Shown: one piece after another, positions 1-8,743 of the stretch
Layout of the letters: every line of letters starts with the position of its first letter
How positions within the stretch are numbered: the stretch's first letter is position 1
Assembly (NCBI GenBank): GCA_017406005.1
Contig: JAFQZI010000053.1
Span: 29,877 to 93,876 of the forward strand
Source: Oscillospiraceae bacterium
Lineage (GTDB): Bacteria > Bacillota > Clostridia > Oscillospirales > Oscillospiraceae
DNA: 64,000 bases
Direction: 5' to 3'
Notes under the pieces: generated by a model
Seen by the model: only the letters and a program-made list of their open reading frames with translations
Databases searched by the model: none
Told to the model about the DNA's origin: nothing
Translations under genes and position numbers: made by a program

Positions 1-1725
1 AGGGAAGCCCTGCAGTGGATCCAGAATAACGGAAAAACGGGAATCGTACTGGCGGGCCGGCCTTATCATGTTGACCCGGAGATCAACCACGGTATTCCGG
101 AGATGATAACATCCTACGGGCTGGCGGTGCTGACAGAAGACAGCCTGCCGATGCTGGAGAAGCCGGCCCGGCCCCTGCGTGTGACGGATCAGTGGGTCTA
201 TCATTCGAGGCTGTATAACGCAGCGGAATTTGTGCGTGCGCGGGAAGACCTGGAACTTGTACAGTTCAATTCCTTCGGGTGCGGGCTGGATGCCGTTACG
301 ACAGACCAGGTCAGTGAAATCCTTGAAGGCAGCGGAAAAATGTATACAGTGCTGAAAATTGACGAGGTCAACAATCTCGGAGCTGCCAGAATCCGGATCA
401 GAAGCCTGCTGTCGGCTATGGCACAGCGACAGGAAAAGGGCGTTGTACCGAAGAAGACCGATGCCGCCTATCACAGATCGGTTTTCAGTGAGAAAATGCA
501 GCGCGAAGGATGGACGATACTCGCACCCCAGATGAGCCCGATTCATTTCGGAATTCTTCAGGCTGTTTTCCGGAAGCACGGATATCATCTGGTTATCCTG
601 GATAATGCCAACCGCCCTGCAATTGACATGGGCCTGAAGTTTGTGAACAACGATGCCTGCTATCCCTCCATTATCACGGTTGGACAGATCATGGATGCCG
701 TGCTATCCGGGGAATATGATACCGACAGGCTTGCGATTATGATGACGCAGACGGGCGGCTGCTGCCGGGCGAGCAACTATGTGGGCTTTATCCGTCGGGC
801 GCTGGATAAAGCGGGAATGAGCCATATTCCGGTTATCTCTCTGAATGCAAACGGCATGGAGAAGAATCCGGGCTTCAAGCTCTCTCCGTCTCTGATTGCA
901 GATGCAGGGAAAGCGATTGTGTACGGAGACCTGATGATGCGGTGCCTCTACCACGTAAGGCCATATGAGACGGAAGCAGGTTCCGCCAATGCGCTTTGCC
1001 GAGAGTTGGAAAAGAAAGCCATTGATTCCATTACGAATCCCCGTGCAGGGTGGAACGAATATCGCGATACCTGCAGGAAGATTGTGGAAGCCTTTGACAC
1101 ACTTCCAATCCATGAAGAGATCCGCAAACCGAAAGTGGGTATTGTCGGAGAGATCCTTGTAAAATATATGCCGCTTGCGAACAACAACCTTGTGGAGCTT
1201 CTGGAAAAAGAAGGGGCAGAGGCAGTGGTTCCGGATCTGATGGATTTTCTGAACTACAGCGTTTACAACTCTGACTACAGGCATAAATATCTCGGAAAAG
1301 GGATGCTGTCACAGATGATAGCAGACGTCGGAGTGAAAGCCATCTACGCTCTGCGTAAACCTGCACTGGATGCCCTGAAAAAGAGCCGCCGGTTTGCGCC
1401 GCCGCCTTCCATCCAGGAAATTGCTGAACTTGCAAAACCGATGCTTTCCATCGGAAACCAGTACGGGGAAGGATGGTTCCTGACCGGAGAGATGGCAGAA
1501 CTGATTACTGCGGGAACACCAAACATTGTATGTATCCAGCCGTTTGCCTGCCTGCCGAACCATGTGGTGGGAAAGGGCGTAATAAAGGCGCTGAAGACCC
1601 GGTATCCACAGGCAAATGTGGTGGCTGTAGACTATGATCCCGGCGCATCTGAAGTGAATCAGCTCAACCGCATCAAGTTGATGCTTTCCAGTGCACAGAA
1701 AGCATTGGCGGCAGAACGGGACTGA
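1..1725 (+). CDS. Acyl-CoA dehydratase activase-type protein, C-terminal part (5' end outside window)
   Basis: The reading frame is open from base 1, so this is the last 574 residues of a longer protein. It begins in the [13 protein letters not shown] block and continues through cysteine motifs [20 protein letters not shown] and PFACLPNH. These are typical of the C-terminal DUF2229 / HgdB-like half of the large (~1400 residue) clostridial proteins that fuse a BadF/HgdC-type ATPase activator to a 2-hydroxyacyl-CoA dehydratase-like module. In characterised relatives the activator uses ATP and a 4Fe-4S cluster to inject an electron into a dehydratase; for the large fused proteins the substrate is unknown. 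The ATPase half is not visible here. A free-standing start at the ATG at 103 is possible but would cut the conserved GRPYHVD block. Confidence 0.85.
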   Translation, partial: REALQWIQNNGKTGIVLAGRPYHVDPEINHGIPEMITSYGLAVLTEDSLPMLEKPARPLRVTDQWVYHSRLYNAAEFVRAREDLELVQFNSFGCGLDAVTTDQVSEILEGSGKMYTVLKIDEVNNLGAARIRIRSLLSAMAQRQEKGVVPKKTDAAYHRSVFSEKMQREGWTILAPQMSPIHFGILQAVFRKHGYHLVILDNANRPAIDMGLKFVNNDACYPSIITVGQIMDAVLSGEYDTDRLAIMMTQTGGCCRASNYVGFIRRALDKAGMSHIPVISLNANGMEKNPGFKLSPSLIADAGKAIVYGDLMMRCLYHVRPYETEAGSANALCRELEKKAIDSITNPRAGWNEYRDTCRKIVEAFDTLPIHEEIRKPKVGIVGEILVKYMPLANNNLVELLEKEGAEAVVPDLMDFLNYSVYNSDYRHKYLGKGMLSQMIADVGVKAIYALRKPALDALKKSRRFAPPPSIQEIAELAKPMLSIGNQYGEGWFLTGEMAELITAGTPNIVCIQPFACLPNHVVGKGVIKALKTRYPQANVVAVDYDPGASEVNQLNRIKLMLSSAQKALAAERD

Positions 1726-1813
1726 TCATGTGATCAATTTACAGAAATTTATAGTACGGGAAAAAATTCGTTCACAAAAAGAAGAATATTTTAAGGTATA
1801 GTATAAAACAGTT

Positions 1814-2557
1814 ATGAAAGAACAGTTCTTTAGAGCAGGCATGCTCCTCGGAGAAGAAGCCCTTGAAACACTTGCCGATAGCCACGTGGCTGTTTTCGGG
1901 TTGGGAGGGGTTGGATCCTGGTGTGCAGAGGCACTTGCAAGGACAGGCATCGGGACGCTGACACTGGTGGACAGTGATGTTTATTCTGTTACCAATATCA
2001 ACAGGCAGTCAGAAGCATTGTGGAAAAACACCGGCCGGGCAAAGGCCTTGGTAATGGCTGAGCGTCTGCGGGAGATAAATCCGGAGATTCAGCTTCATGT
2101 CTGGGAAGAGCTGTACAACGCCGAGAGCAGGGAAAAGTTTTTCCTCGGCGAAAGACGGCAGTTTTCTTTTGTTGCTGACTGTATTGACCTGGTATCCTGC
2201 AAGCTGGATCTGATTCAAACCTGCCGGGAGAGAGAAATCCCGATTATTTCGTCCATGGGAACCGGAAATAAGCAGGATGCACAACTCCTGCAAATTACGG
2301 ACATCTCCAAAACATACGGGGATGCGCTTGCACGCGTTATGCGTAAGGAACTGAGAAACAGAGGAATTGAACATCATACCGTTGTTTTTTCTCCGGAAGA
2401 ACCGATGGAGCTGCTGCAGATTGAAGCTCCCCCTCCCGGAAGACGAAGCGTACCGGGGTCCCTTGTCTGGGTGACGGCGACAGCGGGTATGCTGCTGAGC
2501 CAGCATATTGTTTTGAGTCTCATAAATCAAAAACATAAAGGAGATTATCGACCATGA
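1814..2557 (+). CDS. tcdA: tRNA threonylcarbamoyladenosine dehydratase
   Basis: A 247-residue ThiF/E1-like protein of the YgdL/CsdL (TcdA) family. Known members use ATP to cyclise the t6A base at tRNA position 37 to ct6A. The nucleotide-binding GLGGVGSW loop is at about residues 29-36, and the following acidic strand and VTNINRQ motif at about 50-64 are the usual adenylation-site signatures. Length fits the family. No convincing Shine-Dalgarno lies before the ATG. The stop overlaps the next start by four bases (ATGA), indicating translational coupling with the downstream lipoprotein gene, which has no obvious functional link. Confidence 0.9.
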   Translation: MKEQFFRAGMLLGEEALETLADSHVAVFGLGGVGSWCAEALARTGIGTLTLVDSDVYSVTNINRQSEALWKNTGRAKALVMAERLREINPEIQLHVWEELYNAESREKFFLGERRQFSFVADCIDLVSCKLDLIQTCREREIPIISSMGTGNKQDAQLLQITDISKTYGDALARVMRKELRNRGIEHHTVVFSPEEPMELLQIEAPPPGRRSVPGSLVWVTATAGMLLSQHIVLSLINQKHKGDYRP

Positions 2558-3615
2558 AACAGGCAAAACGATTGTTGACGGCAGCATTGTGCCTGGTTAT
2601 GCTGCTTTCCCTCTGTGCATGCGGGACGGCAAAGAACCGCAGCACGGACAACGGATACTCCACCGGAACAACAGCTTATCGGGAAAACAGCTATGCAGTG
2701 TACGACTATAATGAAGAAGCTGTTGCCATGGAGGAGTACGGAGGATTTGCTCCGGCGCCTATGGCTGCTGCCTCCGCAACTGCCGGCAATGCGAAACCTG
2801 CAGCAGGAGGAAACAATTCGGAGTCAGGAAAAGACGACACTTCATCTGACCTGAATCCGGAGAAAATCATCTATTCCGGGGATGCAACCGTTGAAACTAC
2901 GGAGTTTGATGCCACCATTTCTGCGTTGGAGGCAATGATTGACAGCTATGGCGGCTGGGTGGAGTCCAGCAGTGTCAATGGGGCGAAATACTCCAACATC
3001 TCCAGAGGAAACAAGACCAACCGCAGTGCAAGCTATACGGTACGTGTGCCGAACGAAAAGTTTAACGGTATGATGGGAGAACTCTCCTCCCTCGGGAACA
3101 TTCCCTACAGCCATGTATATACCGAGAATGTAACAGCGCAGTACTATGACACGAAGGCACGCCTGGAAACCTATCAGGCACAGGAGAAGCGGCTGATGGA
3201 GCTGCTGGATAAGGCAGAAACCGTGTCGGATGTGATTGAAATTGAAAATGAACTCACAGACGTACGCTATCGGATTGAAAGCCTGCAGACCTCACTGCGC
3301 GGCTGGGACAGGCGCGTAAGCTGGTCTACCATCTCTCTGACGATCAATGAAGTGAGCGAGTATACTCCCACAAAAACGAAGACCTACGGCGAAAAGATTG
3401 CCGAAGCTTTCCAATATGGAATTGAAAACCTGGGTGAGGTCTTTGTTAGCTTTGTAGAAGCACTCCCGGTGCTGCTGTTCCTGCTGGTGCTGCTGATTGC
3501 CGTGATAGCAATCATCCGTGCAATCTTCTTTAATCCGAAACGGAGAGAAAAACGCCGGGCCAGAAAAGAAGCAAAAGCCGCAAAGAAAGCGGAGGAACAG
3601 GCAAAACCAGAATAA
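2554..3615 (+). CDS. DUF4349 lipoprotein
   Basis: 353 residues. The N-terminus is a lipoprotein signal with lipobox LCAC, giving Cys23 as the predicted lipid-modified residue, followed by a Ser/Gly/Ala-rich linker. The body (about 100-290) matches the DUF4349 pattern: a beta-rich start (VETTEFDATISALEAMI), repeated VRVPNEKF-type strands and a central coiled coil (about 185-235). A single membrane helix at about 305-325 precedes a strongly basic Lys/Arg/Ala tail, so the protein is probably tethered at both ends with the middle outside the cell. AAGGAG lies 10 bases before the ATG, inside the end of tcdA. The role of DUF4349 proteins is not established. Confidence 0.85.
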   Translation: MKQAKRLLTAALCLVMLLSLCACGTAKNRSTDNGYSTGTTAYRENSYAVYDYNEEAVAMEEYGGFAPAPMAAASATAGNAKPAAGGNNSESGKDDTSSDLNPEKIIYSGDATVETTEFDATISALEAMIDSYGGWVESSSVNGAKYSNISRGNKTNRSASYTVRVPNEKFNGMMGELSSLGNIPYSHVYTENVTAQYYDTKARLETYQAQEKRLMELLDKAETVSDVIEIENELTDVRYRIESLQTSLRGWDRRVSWSTISLTINEVSEYTPTKTKTYGEKIAEAFQYGIENLGEVFVSFVEALPVLLFLLVLLIAVIAIIRAIFFNPKRREKRRARKEAKAAKKAEEQAKPE

Positions 3616-3630
3616 AAAAACCACATAGTT

Positions 3631-3676
3631 GAAAAAGCAGCGCAGGAAGAAGATTTTTTCCTGCACTGCTTTTTTC
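3631..3676. terminator. Bidirectional terminator
   Basis: GAAAAAGCAGCGCAGGAA pairs with TTCCTGCACTGCTTTTTT around a short loop; T-runs appear on both strands. It sits between the convergent DUF4349 and MATE genes and can end both transcripts. Confidence 0.85.
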
Positions 3677-3683
3677 TATCGCT

Positions 3684-5048
3684 TTAAATTTTAGTCAGAC
3701 GCTGCCGCCGGCGATGTGCATAGTACAGCAGCTCGAGAATACAGCAGCTGACCCAGCCAACCGGGTAGCCAAACCCCACAATACGAGGCGTGTTGGCGAT
3801 GAAGTGTGTGACAACGTACAAATAGATCTGACGGAGGCCTACAAAAGTACAAAGCATGATGATCATAGGCCCACGGGAATCACCCCGTCCGCGCAGCGCT
3901 CCGGCCAACACGTGGTTGATGCAGTTGAACAGCAGAAATGCCACATTGGTGCGTATAAAGAGAACACCGTAGGAGATAACAGCGGGATCCGGAGAAAAAA
4001 GGCGAACGGCAGACGGAGCAAAGAGGATCAGCAAAGCGATAATGGCACCTGTGATACCACATGTCAGAATCAGAGCGGAGATCGTGCCGCGGTCGGCACG
4101 CCGTTCATTTTTTGCACCGACATTCTGGCTGACAAAAGTGGTGGCGGCCATAGCCATGCTCTGCATGGGCAGCATGATAAACTGATCAAGCTTGTTGTAG
4201 CTGCTCCAGCCTGCCATACAGTCTGACCCGAAGAAATTAATATAGCTCTGGACAAAGATATTGGAAAATGCCGTCAGCACGGACTGAACCGCAGCAGGCA
4301 GGCCAACGGCAACAATTCTGCGGAGAATCGGGAAATCCAGACGGAGTTCCCGCCAGCTGAGCCGATAGATATCTTTTGTTCGGGTCAGAAGCACCAGAAT
4401 CAGCGTGCCGGAGAGAAACTGTGAAAGGATCGTAGCAATTGCAGCCCCGGCAATCCCGGTTTTCAGAACAATGACGAAATAAAGATCCAGAAGTATGTTC
4501 AGAATGCTTGTAAGGATCAGAAAATAGAGAGGGCGGGTGGAATCCCCGACGGCACGGAGAATGCCGCTGCCCATATTGTATATCAGCAGGCCGGAAATAC
4601 CGCCGATATAGATTTTCAGATAAACGGTGGCATCCGCAAACACATCTTCTGGAGTACTCATCATCCGGAGAAACGGTTTAACAAGGAGTACCCCCACAAT
4701 AGAGAAAATCAGGCTCAGCAGAAAGGTTGCGGCCATGGTGGTTTCAATGGCACGGTGCAGCTTTTCCATATCGCGTGCCCCGAAATACTGCCCGATCGTC
4801 ACCCCTGCACCGATGGAAAAACCGTTAAAGAAAAACACCATCATGTTGGTGATCATTGTAGTGGAACCGATAGCGGCAAGGGCCTGTTTGCTCACAAAAT
4901 TGCCGACAATGATCGAGTCAACCGTGTTGTAGAGCATCTGGAAAACATTGCCGAGCATGAGTGGGAGAGAAAAGAGCACCAGCTGCCCGAAAATCGGGCC
5001 GACTGTCATGTTCCGCGCTGTAGTTTTTTTCTGTTCCTGAAGTACCAT
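3684..5048 (-). CDS. MATE family efflux transporter
   Basis: 454 residues with about 12 hydrophobic segments and typical MATE features near the N-terminus (GPIFGQLVLFSLPLMLGNVFQ, then YNTVDSIIVGNFV), repeated in weaker form in the second half, as expected for the two-lobed MATE fold. Such proteins export drugs or metabolites by Na+ or H+ antiport; the substrate cannot be told. The ATG at 5048 is preceded by a purine stretch with GAAAGG; a start 14 codons later (MTVGPIF) is also possible. It faces the DUF4349 gene across a shared terminator and is divergent from the ABC exporter. Confidence 0.9.
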   Translation of the reverse strand: MVLQEQKKTTARNMTVGPIFGQLVLFSLPLMLGNVFQMLYNTVDSIIVGNFVSKQALAAIGSTTMITNMMVFFFNGFSIGAGVTIGQYFGARDMEKLHRAIETTMAATFLLSLIFSIVGVLLVKPFLRMMSTPEDVFADATVYLKIYIGGISGLLIYNMGSGILRAVGDSTRPLYFLILTSILNILLDLYFVIVLKTGIAGAAIATILSQFLSGTLILVLLTRTKDIYRLSWRELRLDFPILRRIVAVGLPAAVQSVLTAFSNIFVQSYINFFGSDCMAGWSSYNKLDQFIMLPMQSMAMAATTFVSQNVGAKNERRADRGTISALILTCGITGAIIALLILFAPSAVRLFSPDPAVISYGVLFIRTNVAFLLFNCINHVLAGALRGRGDSRGPMIIMLCTFVGLRQIYLYVVTHFIANTPRIVGFGYPVGWVSCCILELLYYAHRRRQRLTKI

Positions 5049-5192
5049 TCCTATACCGGGCCCTTTCTCTTCTCAGGACGTCCTTACACCACAGGAAGCT
5101 GTGTATCAGGAATTCTAAAGCAAAAGGGAACGCCTGTCAAGCGCGCATTTTGCCTGAAAGAATGGAGAGATAGCAGGTTTCAGAAAAAAAGA

Positions 5193-5221
5193 TTGTTATG
5201 CTTGTGCTGATATGGCATAAT
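5193..5221 (+). promoter_or_regulatory. Candidate promoter for the ABC exporter
   Basis: TTGTTA, 17-base spacer, CATAAT, about 29 bases before the start codon with AAGGAGG between. Confidence 0.6.
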
Positions 5222-5249
5222 AGAAAAATCCGAAGGAGGATGAACGTTT

Positions 5250-6995
5250 ATGAACAGGAAAATTGATTTCGACAGGAGCAATCTCTCCGTCTTCGCCTCC
5301 TATATCCGTCCGCATTGGAAAGCTTTTGTCCTTGATATGGTGCTTTCGCTTTCCATTGCCCTGGTGGATCTGATTTTTCCCTATATGACAAGACATACCA
5401 TGAACACGCTCCTCCCGGAAAAACTCTTTAAAACTTTTTTCCTGGTTATGGGGCTTCTGTTTGCCTGTTATCTTTTGCGGGCATGGTTTCAATACCTTGT
5501 TACGATTATCGGTCACCGCATGGGCACGCTTGTCGAGGCAGATATGCGCCGGGATGTCTTTCAGCATATGCAGTCACTCTCCTTTTCGTTTTTTGATCGA
5601 AACCGGACCGGGGTGCTGATGGCACATGTGACCAACGACCTGTTTGAGATTGTGGAGCTTGCCCATCACGGGCCGGAAAACCTTCTGATTTGCGGAGTGA
5701 CGCTGATCGGAGCGTTGATAATACTTTTTACCATCAATGCAAAGCTGACATTAGTGCTGCTGGTGCTTCTGCCGATCTGTGTTCTGTTTTCCATTCGGCA
5801 GAGATTGAATATGCAGCAGGCGAACAGAGATGTGAAGGAGAAAACAGGGGAGATCAATGCAGCGATCGAAAGTGGCATCTCCGGGATCCGAACTTCAAAA
5901 GCTTTCGCGGCGGAAAAAGCCGAAGATGAAAAATTTGACCGTGCCAATGAAGCGTTTAAGAAAAGCAAAGTGCGCTATTATCGGGCGATGGGTTTATTCA
6001 ATGCGGGGATTGAAGCAACTGTGGGCATCATGCAGGTGGCGGTCGTCAGCTTCGGCGGCCTGCTGATCATGCGGGAAGAGCTTGGCTTTGTCGACCTGCT
6101 CACGTTTACCCTCTATGTGTCCGCCTTTACCACACCGATACGGAAACTTGTGCAGTTTATGGAAGTGTATGCACAGGGAAGTGCTGGTTTTGCACGTTTT
6201 GTGGAACTGATGCGCACAAAGCCGGATATTTCCGATGCACCGGACGCAGAGGATCTGCAGGATGTAAAGGGAGATATTCGCTTCGAACATGTAAGCTTTT
6301 CCTATCTGGAAGGAATTCCCGTTCTGGAGGATATCCAGCTCCACATTGCCCCGGGGGAGACGTTTGCACTGGTTGGGATGTCAGGCGGAGGAAAAACGTC
6401 CATCTGTCATCTGATTCCGCGCTTTTATGATGTGACCGAAGGCTCGGTGCAGATTGACGGAAAGGATGTCCGCTCCCTAACGCAGGAGAGCCTGCGCAGG
6501 AATATCGGCATCATTCAACAGGATGTATTCCTTTTCGCGGGTACTATTCTAGAGAATATCCGTTACGGGCGTCCAGATGCAACAGACCGTGAAGTGGTGG
6601 AAGCAGCGATTCAGGCAGAAATCCATGAAGAGATTCTGCACATGCCCGACGGATATCAGAGCTTTGTTGGGGAGCGGGGCGTTGTGCTCTCCGGCGGTCA
6701 GAAGCAGCGGATTTCCATTGCCCGGGTATTTCTGAAGAATCCGCCGATTCTGATTCTTGATGAGGCGACTTCCGCATTGGACAGTGTAACGGAGCAGAAG
6801 ATCCAGCAGAGCCTTGATCGGCTGAGCAAAGGAAAGACCTGTGTAGTGATCGCGCACCGGCTTTCTACGATCCGCAATGCGGACCGGATTGCGGTGATTG
6901 AAGACAAGCATATCGCAGAACAGGGAACACGCGCTGAACTGCTGGCACTGGGAGGGGCTTATGCTGCCCTCGAAGAGGCGCAGAAAACAGAGTAA
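5250..6995 (+). CDS. ABC exporter, fused membrane and ATPase domains
   Basis: 581 residues of the MsbA/BmrA-type half-transporter family. The N-terminal ~310 residues hold six membrane helices (ABC transmembrane type 1); the rest is the ATPase. Visible motifs are Walker A GMSGGGKTS at about 375-383, signature LSGGQKQR at about 480, Walker B ILILDEATSALD at about 498-509 and the switch histidine in VIAHRLST at about 535. It would work as a dimer. No second half-transporter is adjacent, so a homodimer is likely. The substrate could be a lipid, peptide or drug. AAGGAGG sits ideally before the ATG. Confidence 0.92.
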   Translation: MNRKIDFDRSNLSVFASYIRPHWKAFVLDMVLSLSIALVDLIFPYMTRHTMNTLLPEKLFKTFFLVMGLLFACYLLRAWFQYLVTIIGHRMGTLVEADMRRDVFQHMQSLSFSFFDRNRTGVLMAHVTNDLFEIVELAHHGPENLLICGVTLIGALIILFTINAKLTLVLLVLLPICVLFSIRQRLNMQQANRDVKEKTGEINAAIESGISGIRTSKAFAAEKAEDEKFDRANEAFKKSKVRYYRAMGLFNAGIEATVGIMQVAVVSFGGLLIMREELGFVDLLTFTLYVSAFTTPIRKLVQFMEVYAQGSAGFARFVELMRTKPDISDAPDAEDLQDVKGDIRFEHVSFSYLEGIPVLEDIQLHIAPGETFALVGMSGGGKTSICHLIPRFYDVTEGSVQIDGKDVRSLTQESLRRNIGIIQQDVFLFAGTILENIRYGRPDATDREVVEAAIQAEIHEEILHMPDGYQSFVGERGVVLSGGQKQRISIARVFLKNPPILILDEATSALDSVTEQKIQQSLDRLSKGKTCVVIAHRLSTIRNADRIAVIEDKHIAEQGTRAELLALGGAYAALEEAQKTE

Positions 6996-7029
6996 CCAAA
7001 AAGAAAAATTCAAAACAGATGAATTTTTA

Positions 7030-7057
7030 TTGACAATCAGGAGGGTATTGTTATATC
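7030..7057 (+). promoter_or_regulatory. Candidate promoter of the TRAP operon
   Basis: TTGACA (7030-7035), 16-base spacer and TATATC (7052-7057) with an upstream TG (extended -10). It predicts a 5' leader of about 110 bases before dctP. Confidence 0.65.
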
Positions 7058-7088
7058 ATGTATCCTACTCTGACGGGGGAGAATCTGT

Positions 7089-7140
7089 TCCTCTGCAGAG
7101 GAGGCCTGTTTTTCGTTCAAATGCCTTCGGGCTTTTGAAA
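7089..7140 (+). other. Two hairpins in the dctP leader
   Basis: CCTCTGCAGAGG (7089-7100) is a perfect palindrome soon followed by TTTTT. TTCAAATGCC-ttc-GGGCTTTTGAA around 7116-7140 forms a second stem. Together they fill the untranslated leader and could act in attenuation or mRNA stability; no known riboswitch is recognised. Confidence 0.4.
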
Positions 7141-7173
7141 TATAACCATCTTTTTATTTAAGGAGAAAAGAAC

Positions 7174-8157
7174 ATGAAGAAGATCGCAAGACTGTTTGCT
7201 GTCGTTCTGGCAGTGGCAATGTGCCTGTGCTGCGTCGTAAGTGCGAGCGCAGAGACCGTGCTGCAGTTCGGCACAACCGTTAACGAGCAGGATTCTTTCC
7301 AGGTCGCAGCTGAAAAGTTTGCCGAGCTGGTCAAAGAGCGCACCGGTGGTGAATATGTAATTGAGATTTACCCCAACGGCACTCTGGGCGGCGAAGCAGA
7401 CATGCTCGAGAGTATGAGCATGGGCATGCTGGACATGGGCATTATCACTGCCGGCCCGTTCGTCAACTACTCTGCTATGATGGGTGTGCTTGATATGCCG
7501 TTCCTGTTTGCCAACGGCGAAGAAGCATACAAGATTCTTGACGGTGAAATCGGCCGTGAGCTGCTCGATACACTGGAAGAAGCAAATCTGAAGGGCCTTG
7601 CCTATGCAGAACGCGGATTCCGCAACATCACGAACTCCGTAAAGCCTGTTTCCTGCGCTGCCGATGTTGAAGGCCTGAAACTTCGCGTGATGGAGAACGA
7701 AGTCTACACAGCTACTTTCAAGGCACTGGGCGTCAATGCTGTTCCGATGAACTGGCAGGATACCCTGACTGCTCTGCAGCAGGGCACCGTGGAAGGCCAG
7801 GAGAACCCGATCAACGTTATCTGGTCTTACAAAATGTGGGAGTACAACCAGAAGTACGCAGTGCTTGACCGCCACTCCTACTCCACTGCAATCATTACGA
7901 TGAGCCTGGATCTCTTCAACAGCCTGGATGAGGCAACACAGGAGATCTTCCTCGCATCCGCTCAGGAAGCAGCAGAATATGAACGCGCATGGGTTGCCGA
8001 CAAGGAAGCCGGCCAGCTCCAGGAGATCAAAGACAACGGCATTGAAGTTGTTGAAGATCCCGATGTCAACTCCTTCCGTGAAGCCGTGAAGGTGGTTTAC
8101 GATGCATATCCCCAGTACGCAGACTATATCGCCCGCATTCAGGCTGAGCTTGCGTAA
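7174..8157 (+). CDS. dctP: TRAP transporter solute-binding protein, DctP type
   Basis: 327 residues with a cleavable signal peptide (about 1-26, ending SASA). The mature protein carries the DctP-family layout: an N-terminal lobe with LGGEADMLESMSMGMLDMG, then GFRNITNSVKPV, the LKLRVMENE strand with the arginine that usually salt-bridges a substrate carboxylate, and the QQGTVEGQENPI hinge. It would deliver an organic acid to the membrane partners encoded next. First gene of a dctP-dctQ-dctM-ilvD run, with AAGGAG before the ATG. The ligand is probably a carboxylic or sugar acid but is not readable from sequence. Confidence 0.92.
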   Translation: MKKIARLFAVVLAVAMCLCCVVSASAETVLQFGTTVNEQDSFQVAAEKFAELVKERTGGEYVIEIYPNGTLGGEADMLESMSMGMLDMGIITAGPFVNYSAMMGVLDMPFLFANGEEAYKILDGEIGRELLDTLEEANLKGLAYAERGFRNITNSVKPVSCAADVEGLKLRVMENEVYTATFKALGVNAVPMNWQDTLTALQQGTVEGQENPINVIWSYKMWEYNQKYAVLDRHSYSTAIITMSLDLFNSLDEATQEIFLASAQEAAEYERAWVADKEAGQLQEIKDNGIEVVEDPDVNSFREAVKVVYDAYPQYADYIARIQAELA

Positions 8158-8193
8158 GCAATTCCTGTAATACCATTTTCTGATTATTATTCA

Positions 8194-8236
8194 CAGGGCA
8201 TTGAGTACTGCTGGTTCCGGCAGGCTCAATGCCCTG
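8194..8236 (+). other. Strong stem-loop between dctP and dctQ
   Basis: CAGGGCATTGAG (8194-8205) pairs perfectly with CTCAATGCCCTG (8225-8236), and CTGC/GCAG can pair inside the loop. No T-run follows, so it is more likely an mRNA-stabilising or processing hairpin that raises binding-protein yield over the permeases than a full terminator. Confidence 0.65.
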
Positions 8237-8264
8237 CTACCTGTACAATGGGAGTTGAGATTCA

Positions 8265-8741
8265 ATGAAAGTCCTTCAAAAAATCGGCAGTGTGCTGGAT
8301 GAAATCTGCGGGTTTCTGATTGTTATTATCATCGGCGCTATGGTAATTATCACAACAGCGCAGATTATCTGCCGCATATGGTTTACGGCACTGTCGTGGT
8401 CGGAAGAAGTTACACGCTTCCTTCTGATCTGGTCGACATTTCTTGGTGCAACATGTGTGTACCGGCGGGGAGGAAACATTGCCATTACGGCTGTGCAGGG
8501 TCTGTTTCCTGAGAAAGCGCAGAAAGTGCTTCGAATCCTGGTCCATGTTGTCTGCTTCTGCCTGTTTGCAGTATTGCTGTATTACGGAGTCAAGTATTGC
8601 AACAAGCAGGTGCGTACTGCGGCTGCTTTGCCGATCAAGATGAAATACATCTATATGTGTCTCCCGATCGGGCTTGGGATCTGTATGTACCACGCATTTG
8701 TCATGACACTGGAAGAGCTCTTCCCGCAGAAGGAGGCGTAA
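8265..8741 (+). CDS. dctQ: TRAP transporter small permease, DctQ type
   Basis: 158 residues with four predicted membrane helices. The segment SWSEEVTRFLLIWSTFLGA is the hallmark of DctQ proteins. It pairs with the large DctM permease to form the Na+-driven TRAP channel. GGAGTTGAG precedes the ATG. The dctM start follows two bases after its stop, so the two subunits are probably coupled. Confidence 0.9.
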   Translation: MKVLQKIGSVLDEICGFLIVIIIGAMVIITTAQIICRIWFTALSWSEEVTRFLLIWSTFLGATCVYRRGGNIAITAVQGLFPEKAQKVLRILVHVVCFCLFAVLLYYGVKYCNKQVRTAAALPIKMKYIYMCLPIGLGICMYHAFVMTLEELFPQKEA

Positions 8742-8743
8742 AT

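Noticed and set aside
5049-5190. Riboswitch upstream of the first MATE gene
   Set aside because: A small CACAG-cttc-CTGTG stem and a GGACGTCC palindrome are present, but no known riboswitch core is recognised.
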